Shown here piece after piece: positions 30,636 to 35,702 of a stretch of 35,702 bases of DNA; position 1 is the stretch's first letter; the number at the start of each line of letters is the position of its first letter. The notes beneath the pieces are model-generated. The model did no database searches, had not been told where the DNA came from, and saw nothing but the letters and a program-made list of their open reading frames with translations. A program made the position numbers and the translations under genes. This DNA is from Guillardia theta CCMP2712 (taxonomy: Eukaryota; Cryptophyceae; Pyrenomonadales; Geminigeraceae): NCBI RefSeq assembly GCF_000315625.1, contig NW_005434581.1, forward strand, positions 1 to 35,702, in the 5' to 3' direction.

Positions 30636-31317
30636 TCACCGTGTTACTGCCCCAGCGGCAGAACTGTCAGTGCCCTCCCAACCCCAGTCATACTTCGAGC
30701 CTGCTGGAAACTTGTCCTGGAAATGATCCGCCGGCTGTTGCACATACCATGCTATCCAGCTCGATATCTCCGACGCTGCTGTCGCCCCTGCTGATGGGGC
30801 TGGCGGACTTGTTGGCGTCTGGAAGGCTGAGAGGAAGACAGGGACATCATCACCTCCATCTTCAAGTTTCTCGCACAGCCACGTATGGTCATGCTTCCAC
30901 CTTTCAAGAGCCTCCTCCTCCTCGCCATCCTCGTCCCCATCCCCATCCTCCTCCTCGTCCTCCTTCCGCGCATGCATCTGCCAAACATTCGTGGCTGCAT
31001 GGTACTGGTAAGCTGTTTCCTGGAGGTGGGGTTGACTTCGCCTGCTTCGATGGTAGGGCCACTTGGCAATTCCTAGCGCACGGCAGGCGTTCTTGAGGGC
31101 CGTGAGCGATATTCCCTGGACAAGCGAGTGAGTGCAGGTACAGTTAGGCTCCTTCCTCCTCCCCTACCAGCTGCCTTGCCGCGTCGACTTGCCGCAGATG
31201 AAAGAGCTCTAGTATCTTATCTCGGTCCAAACCTATCGCATGCCGAGCAGCGCCCGGCTGAGGGCTACCTCTCACCCTGCGCTGTCGGGGAACAACGAGA
31301 TGGACGGACTTTTCCAT
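30636..31317 (-). CDS. RWP-RK domain protein, diverged third member
   Basis: Exons in minus-strand order 31317-31168 and 31115-30636, with a 52-nt intron, encode 209 aa. The domain reads LDRDKILELFHLRQVDAARQL, then GISLTALKNACRALGIAKWPYHR after the intron. The intron sits at the same codon and phase as in copies A and B, confirming common descent. The start MEKSVHLVVPRQRR parallels MQSFHLVRTRHR of the copies. The linker differs (acidic EEEDGDGDEDGEEEE instead of Gly/Arg-rich), but the C-terminal SSWIAWYVQQPA matches the EEWLRWYMKQPM patch. It is a probable transcription factor whose targets are unknown. Its 3' end lies 192 bp from that of copy B. Confidence 0.87.
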
Positions 31318-31650
31318 TGCCTCAGAGAGGAGAGGAGATGCTGGCATTAACTCACGAGATGATGGGATGAGACTTGACTGAAGGAGTAGAAGTTTGAACA
31401 AAAGCTAGGGTTGAGAGAAAATAAGAGTGTGAGATTGAAAGAGATGACAAGAATAATTTGGGATAAGCAGAAGTTTCAGGAGAAGAGGAGGAGGAGGAGG
31501 AGGAGGAGGAGGAGGAGGAGGAGGAAGGGCAGGGAGGCACAAGAAAAGCTAGTTTTAGGAGTCGGCGTTGCGAGGGTCGCGGGGAGCTGCACCAATCGTT
31601 GTGTTTGAAAGGGTCAAAAGGTGGGTTGACTTCTTCATGGTCACGTCACC
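31318..31650. other. upstream region of the third RWP-RK gene, with (GGA)n
   Basis: 333 bp including a GGA trinucleotide run at about 31484-31525. On the minus strand this would be a polypyrimidine tract upstream of the RWP-RK start, comparable to those upstream of other genes in this window. No other gene is recognised. Confidence 0.5.
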
Positions 31651-31949
31651 TTATCACGTTACGCTTAAGACCGCACCGGCCGGAACTCCGAAGCGAGACA
31701 CGAGCAGTTCGAACCGTTGGACGGTTACAGACAACAGGAAAGGACAACCCCGACAAACCCGCCTCAACAGAACTCTAGGAAAAGGGGGGAAACCTCTGCT
31801 ACAAACATTTACGGCGGCATGCACGACAAGCAGGGGAACAAGGACCAGGACAAAGAGCAGTAGCGCAAGGTTGCTGCAAGGAGGACGGCAGGATCCATGC
31901 AAGACCGATATGCCGAAACCGGTGAGCACGCAAACGATGAAAGCCAGGG

Positions 31950-32390
31950 TCCCCGTACACCGCCTCCTGAGCGCATCCATCCCACTCGCTGTCAGCAGAT
32001 CCATGGTGATCCGCCAGAGAAACCAGAGAAACCGCAAAGCGTCAGCATGAAGAAGACCATCCGTACCTGCAGTGAAGGGAAGAGAGGCTTTCGGCGGGTG
32101 ATGGGTGCCATAACTTGCTCAGCGATGATCCGAAATCTTCTGTTGGGCTGGACCAGCAAGAGCGCAGAAAGGCCGACGGGGCTGCCGCTGCTGTTGTAAG
32201 GATGAGTCATCGTCAAGTCCAGCACCAGCCCATTGCAGGTGTGGGTGGAGAGGCCAGGGAGCCAGAGGTCGCCCATGTGTCGGTCGTTGGGACCATGCCG
32301 CTGAGGGACGTGGGTCCAGGTGTGTCGCAGTCCCTGCTGATGAAGCTTCGTGACGATATCAGCATCCACACAGATGTTGCGGAGAACCAC
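31950..32390 (-). pseudogene. retroelement-like coding remnant, copy X
   Basis: The minus-strand frame at 32390-31992 contains RHGPNDRHMGDLWLPG, then LVLDLTMTHPYNSSGSP and NRRFRIIAEQ. After a frame change it reads PPKASLPF, then TDGLLHADALRFLW. This order (D-x-T-x-x-x-P block, basic/aromatic block, F-x-P, S/T-x-G, helix) resembles the C-terminal region of non-LTR retrotransposon reverse transcriptases. It is interrupted by frame changes and has no start, so it is probably a decayed remnant. The family assignment is by pattern only. Confidence 0.45.
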
Positions 32391-32782
32391 AGTACGCTGC
32401 TCATGCGCGGTGGTCCATAGAGCTGCTGGATGACGACAATTGGCCAGGTGAGAGACGCTGCTTCCCGCCGATGGGTCTAAAGCTGTAGCGGTAGGAGACT
32501 AGTCGGGGGCAGCACATGGAGGAAGCGATCGACCCCTCGCACGAGGTGGATGGGGCAATGGTTGGAAGGGTGGAGTTTCGTTGCCTCCATCAGAGAGTAG
32601 TGCAAGCGCCGCTGAGGGTTCAGAGTCTTCCGAAGGAGGAGCGCCAAAGGGGAACGGGCTACAAGACTGACAGACTCGCTGACTCGGAGGGATAGAGCTC
32701 CACTGTGCCATGAGCCCGGAGGAGAGCTCAGCGGCTGCCTGAACCTGGGATAAGTGCGCCCGCCGCTAGTAACCAAACTTAC

Positions 32783-32816
32783 TAAGTAAAAATCAGTACG
32801 AGGACAATCAGGAGAG
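32783..32816 (-). repeat. dispersed repeat motif, diverged copy
   Basis: Reverse complement reads CTCCTGATTGTCCTCGTACT followed by GATTTTTACTTAGT. It matches the start of the copy at 18-60, including its CTCCTG lead-in, but lacks the TTAACTTTGAG part. Confidence 0.7.
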
Positions 32817-33010
32817 TCGAGGAGGCTTGACCCTGACACTGTCGCACTGGCCAAAAGGCGAGAAGAGAAAAGACAGCGAGAACCAACCCAATCCTGCCGA
32901 CTGCTGTCCCCCAAACTTAACTGATACCTTCGGGATTGACTCATTAACAGTGCATGCGCGCGGGACAATCCCGGAGTCCCCCCGCGCCATGCGCCCGCGG
33001 CCCGGCCGGG

Positions 33011-33102
33011 CACCGATGTCGCTGTACTACCGTACACCGTACACCGATGTCGCTGTACTACCGTACACCGTACACCGATGTCGCTGTACTACCGTACACC
33101 GT
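33011..33102 (+). repeat. 31-bp tandem repeat, three copies
   Basis: Three head-to-tail units of ACACCGATGTCGCTGTACTA followed by CCGTACACCGT, at 33011-33040 (first base differs or is missing), 33041-33071 and 33072-33102. GTAC occurs twice per unit. It follows a GC-rich stretch at 32950-33010 and abuts the inverted repeat at 33108-33183. Confidence 0.9.
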
Positions 33103-33107
33103 ACAGC

Positions 33108-33183
33108 GGTGCATTCCGGCATGCGTCTCACATTCCCAGTCCAGCAATGACACCAGTGACTCGGACGCATGCCGGAATGCACC
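33108..33183. repeat. perfect 20-bp inverted repeat with 36-bp loop
   Basis: The left arm 33108-33127 (GGTGCATTCCGGCATGCGTC) is the exact reverse complement of 33164-33183. The 36-bp spacer shows no internal symmetry. It could form a cruciform or RNA hairpin, or be the two ends of a very small element. Confidence 0.85.
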
Positions 33184-33189
33184 CGCGAT

Positions 33190-33464
33190 GATGGCAGCGT
33201 AGGACCGGGACAGGGAGGCCTTGAGCCGCTGACGAAAGATCCTGGACCGGATGCGTTTGCCAAGCACGGTCGGTTCACCTGAGACGTCTTGCGAGGCCCG
33301 AGCCTGAGACCATCCAGCGCTGCCGTTTCCAAGTTCCTTGTTCGCCGCGCCGAGCGATCCGCCAGCCACCACAGAAAGCGCAACGCATCGTCCTGCAAGA
33401 GGCCATCAGTGCTGGCGATGATGGGAAGAAAGGCCTTTGGCGGGACGTGCTGAGCATTTGGCAC
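33190..33464 (-). pseudogene. retroelement-like coding remnant, copy Y
   Basis: The minus strand from 33464 reads HVPPKAFLPIIASTDGLL, then DDALRFLWWLADRS, clearly related to copy X (PPKASLPF, TDGLL, DALRFLW). A second frame downstream continues with RIFRQRLKASLSRSYAAII, so at least one frameshift is present. It probably derives from the same retroelement family as 31950-32390, on the same strand. Confidence 0.45.
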
Positions 33465-33576
33465 TAGTACTGGCCGGGTGGTGGCAGTGACGGTCCGGGC
33501 CCGGCGGGCGGCCCGGCCCGGCGCTCGTCGGATTTACCTGACCAGCAACAGGATTGAAGCGTTTTCGGACGGGGCC

Positions 33577-34956
33577 ATGCTGGGCCTTCGTAGGGCAGGA
33601 GTGCGGCAGCGAGGACGACGGCTGCTGCCGCTGACGATGCCGCTCTGCATGCTCCTCGTCTTGCTCTGGACTCTCTTGGCTCCCTCCGTGAAGCTGAACC
33701 CCGTCGAGTTGTATGCTCCTGACGCTGGTGCTCTCGTGACCTCCCAGCCAGCTGGAGGCGTGGAACCTGCGGGCACGACGTCGCTCACAAACTCTTCTGA
33801 TGTGCAGGCGCGCCCCAAGACGAGTGGCACTGAGGAAGACAAGAATGTCTTGGTGGAGAAGAGGGAAAGAAGTGCTTCGACGAACAAGCTTGTTGCACGC
33901 GACTCTGAGATCCCTTCCCCTGTCCTTCTGCCTGTTAATCATACCATGTGCAAGTACAGCAGCGAAGCTTCCGAGGCCCTGTGGTCGAAGCAGGACTCGG
34001 ACGAGTTTCAGAAGATGTTGTGGTCGTGGCAGCATCCTCGTGACTGCTCTTCCAAGCAGCTCTACGTGTACGACCAAGAGTTCGGCATGGGGCTGGGCTC
34101 TTCCATGCATATCAGGGCCCACAACTTCGCCATGGCGCTGCAGCTGGGAAGAGTCTTTGTCCACGCACCCGATCTCAAGTGGGAGTATGCTACCAGAAAC
34201 ACAAAGTTCTGCACAGAAGCGACAGCTGATTGCTACTTCTTGCCCGTGAGCACCTGCTCCGCCCCCGCAAACTACCGCGAGACGGCGGAGGAGATCAATG
34301 GCAAGGCAGACGGAGCGTCAAACAGGACGCTGGTGAGAGGACACGGCAACAGCCACAAGCTCCTCCTGTGGCACAACTTCGTGTTGGACCCTCCTCAGTT
34401 TCACGGGCGCTTTCGGGGGAAGACGCACCGGTGGTGGATGTCGCAGATTGTGAGGTACCTGATGCGACCAAACGAGAGGTGCTTGGAGGAGTACATCAAC
34501 CCGGCGCTTGCAAGCATCTTCCCGCAGGGAGTCCCTCCTAACATCGCCTCCATCTTCGTGCGGCACGGGGACAAGCACTACGAGGCCAAGAGGAGGAGCG
34601 TGGAGGAGTACTTCGACAGGCTGGCGAATCTCGATATCAAGGATGTGTACGTGGGCTCGGACAGCGCCTCCGTCATTGCACATGCCAAGTCAAAGTACGG
34701 GAGCCGATATCGGCTCTATCACCTTCCCATGGCTCGAACCCCCGACGGTTTCAGGCTGGTGGATTTCAGGCAGCACAAGAACGCGGGGATAGAGGGGCAG
34801 CACCTTGCCGAACTCTTTCTGTCCATCCAGGCGGCGGTGGCGGTGGGAACCTTCTCTAGCAACTGGTGTAGACTTGTGCACGAGCTGCACGATCAGGACG
34901 GGCATGCAGCATGTGCGTACATCTCCTTGGACGAGTGGGGTGAGACAGATAGGTAG
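33577..34956 (+). CDS. type II membrane glycosyltransferase, GT23/FUT8-like fucosyltransferase
   Basis: Single exon, 459 aa from the ATG at 33577. The frame is open upstream to 33478, but that part is GC-rich repeat sequence, and the chosen Met is followed by a basic stretch and a signal-anchor helix (LLPLTMPLCMLLVLLWTLLA, about 16-35), as in Golgi transferases. A Ser/Thr/Pro-rich stem follows (40-120). The catalytic region has DQEFGMGLGSSMHIRAHNFA (166-185), HRWWMSQIVRYLMRP, SIFVRHGDKHYEA (325-337), VYVGSDSASVI (357-367) and VGTFSSNWCRLVHEL (423-437). These correspond in order to alpha-1,6-fucosyltransferase motifs for the diphosphonucleoside-sugar site (H-x-R-x-x-D-K, x-A-T-D-D, F-S-S-x-x-C-R). 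Possible N-glycosylation sites are near residues 72, 121 and 249. Acceptor and sugar specificity cannot be told; GDP-fucose is the family expectation. Confidence 0.83.
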   Translation: MLGLRRAGVRQRGRRLLPLTMPLCMLLVLLWTLLAPSVKLNPVELYAPDAGALVTSQPAGGVEPAGTTSLTNSSDVQARPKTSGTEEDKNVLVEKRERSASTNKLVARDSEIPSPVLLPVNHTMCKYSSEASEALWSKQDSDEFQKMLWSWQHPRDCSSKQLYVYDQEFGMGLGSSMHIRAHNFAMALQLGRVFVHAPDLKWEYATRNTKFCTEATADCYFLPVSTCSAPANYRETAEEINGKADGASNRTLVRGHGNSHKLLLWHNFVLDPPQFHGRFRGKTHRWWMSQIVRYLMRPNERCLEEYINPALASIFPQGVPPNIASIFVRHGDKHYEAKRRSVEEYFDRLANLDIKDVYVGSDSASVIAHAKSKYGSRYRLYHLPMARTPDGFRLVDFRQHKNAGIEGQHLAELFLSIQAAVAVGTFSSNWCRLVHELHDQDGHAACAYISLDEWGETDR

Positions 34957-35070
34957 CGTGACATGCGTGCGGACAAATTAACACGTTTGCGACGGTGTAG
35001 GGAAGAATGAGATACCAAAAGAATAACATAGAGATCTGTGGCAATATGTGACAACATAGGATGAAACAAA

Positions 35071-35076
35071 TTTATT
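35071..35076 (-). terminator. AATAAA polyadenylation signal, minus strand
   Basis: AATAAA on the minus strand in the context TGAATAAATTTG, 19 nt downstream of the stop of the gene at 35095. The context matches the RING-H2 gene signal. Confidence 0.5.
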
Positions 35077-35094
35077 CATTTCAATCGCAACCAA

Positions 35095-35453
35095 TCATCC
35101 ACTCCCCTTCCTTAGCTTCAGACCGTCCAATGATTGTTTCCAGTCCTCCTCATCCTCCTACCGCTACATCAGACAAGCCTCAAGAGTGAAGGAAGTCTCT
35201 TACCTCGTCAAAGAGCGCGCTCTTCTTCTCTTTCCCCGCTGCCCGAGAGGCTTGTGCGCGTCGTTCTAGTTCGCTGCTACTCCATCAAACAACTCTCAAG
35301 TCAGCCGCCTCACTCTCCTCTCACCTGCTCACTTGCTGGTCTCCTCCACCACAGAGACTTTCGATATCTTGGTCGTCAACATGCAAGAGACTCTCGTCCA
35401 GGTCCTCATAGTCCCCGAGCTCCTCCTTCACGTTGACCCTCTCCGAAGCTGCT
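35095..35453 (-). CDS. 3' part of an unidentified acidic protein
   Basis: Three consecutive coding-like exons on the minus strand: 35453-35325, 35276-35204 and 35157-35095, joined by GT-AG introns of 48 and 46 nt with matching phases. The peptide includes ERVNVKEELGDYEDLDESLL, HVDDQDIESLC, SELERRAQASRAAGKEKKSA and LFDEEDEEDWKQSLDGLKLR before the TGA at 35097-35095. It is highly charged, probably helical and soluble. I recognise no family. The 5' part is not resolved: upstream sequence to the window edge has no clear exon, so the start may lie beyond 35702. It converges on the glycosyltransferase gene with 138 bp between the stops. Confidence 0.6.
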
Positions 35454-35702
35454 CTGAGGAACAGCACAGCGTCACAATCTCAGTCGACGACTGAGGCCGC
35501 AGGGAAGGGAGGACAGGCAAGTGCATCAGGTATCGGTTCTTTTCACAGCATGGGGCCGCTAGCGGGCGGGCCAGCGGAGGTTCCCAGCTACTCCAAAGGT
35601 GTCCTAAGGAAGTGTAGTCCTCATCCGCACTGTGGTGGTGGAGGTGGTGGTGGATGGATGGATGGAGGAGGAGGCTACAAAACGTCCGCCGATTGGGCTG
35701 TG
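35454..35702. other. window edge, unresolved
   Basis: Probably intron or 5' sequence of the minus-strand gene. Contains a GGT/GGAT microsatellite at about 35632-35672. No exon could be placed with confidence. Confidence 0.35.

Noticed and set aside
32477-33037. 186-codon minus frame
   Set aside because: It crosses the tandem repeat and the dispersed motif and has no recognisable family or consistent composition.
33478-33576. 33-residue upstream extension of the glycosyltransferase
   Set aside because: It lies in GC-rich repeat-like sequence, and the Met at 33577 gives a typical signal anchor.

Overview
This is a eukaryotic nuclear window, not a bacterial one. At least seven genes are cut by GT-AG introns, most of them only 44-60 nt long, and there are no operons or Shine-Dalgarno sites. 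The gene set combines plastid-type amino-acid enzymes (dihydrodipicolinate reductase, homoserine kinase), RWP-RK transcription factors, EF-hand proteins and a GT23-like glycosyltransferase. A photosynthetic protist fits this, and a cryptophyte such as Guillardia theta is my best guess. That assignment is inference from gene content and style, not a match I could run.

Layout. 1-3.5 kb: a GC-rich repeat block flanked by copies of a dispersed motif, then C-rich/G-rich intergenic DNA. 3.53-4.42 kb: intronless RING-H2 protein (+). 4.6-4.9 kb: second GC-rich block with the motif. 6.20-9.63 kb: acetyl-CoA synthetase (+, 25 exons, resolved base by base; 674 aa). 10.14-12.08 kb: dapB-type dihydrodipicolinate reductase (-, 12 exons, 264 aa), convergent with it. 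12.1-13.6 kb: G-rich, GC-rich and pyrimidine repeats. 13.66-15.23 kb: six-EF-hand protein (+). 15.74-16.04 kb: possible small Ser/Pro-rich protein (-). 16.9-17.95 kb: C-rich island. 17.98-22.57 kb: a 1369-aa protein (+) joining an MLKL/HeLo-like helical bundle, two EF-hands, collagen-like Gly-rich tracts and a possible Rossmann-like C-terminal domain. 22.6-23.1 kb: GC-rich block. 24.08-25.6 kb: homoserine kinase (+). 26.4-31.3 kb: a cluster of three RWP-RK genes. Two (+) are near-identical copies whose similarity begins at the start codon and ends at the stop codon; a diverged third is on (-). A 1.15-kb minisatellite open in four frames lies between the two copies. 31.6-33.5 kb: decayed retroelement-like coding remnants, tandem repeats and a perfect 20-bp inverted repeat. 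33.58-34.96 kb: type II membrane GT23/FUT8-like glycosyltransferase (+). 35.1 kb to the edge: 3' exons of an unidentified acidic protein (-).

How the genes relate. DapB and homoserine kinase act on the lysine and threonine branches of the aspartate pathway, and acetyl-CoA synthetase feeds central carbon metabolism; nothing shows that they are co-regulated. The EF-hand gene and the large EF-hand/collagen gene are neighbours and share a similar EF-hand module, so they may be related calcium sensors. The strongest candidate for something undescribed is the large protein with the MLKL-like N-terminus. Next come the CDS-bounded RWP-RK duplication and the GC-rich blocks carrying the shared motif.
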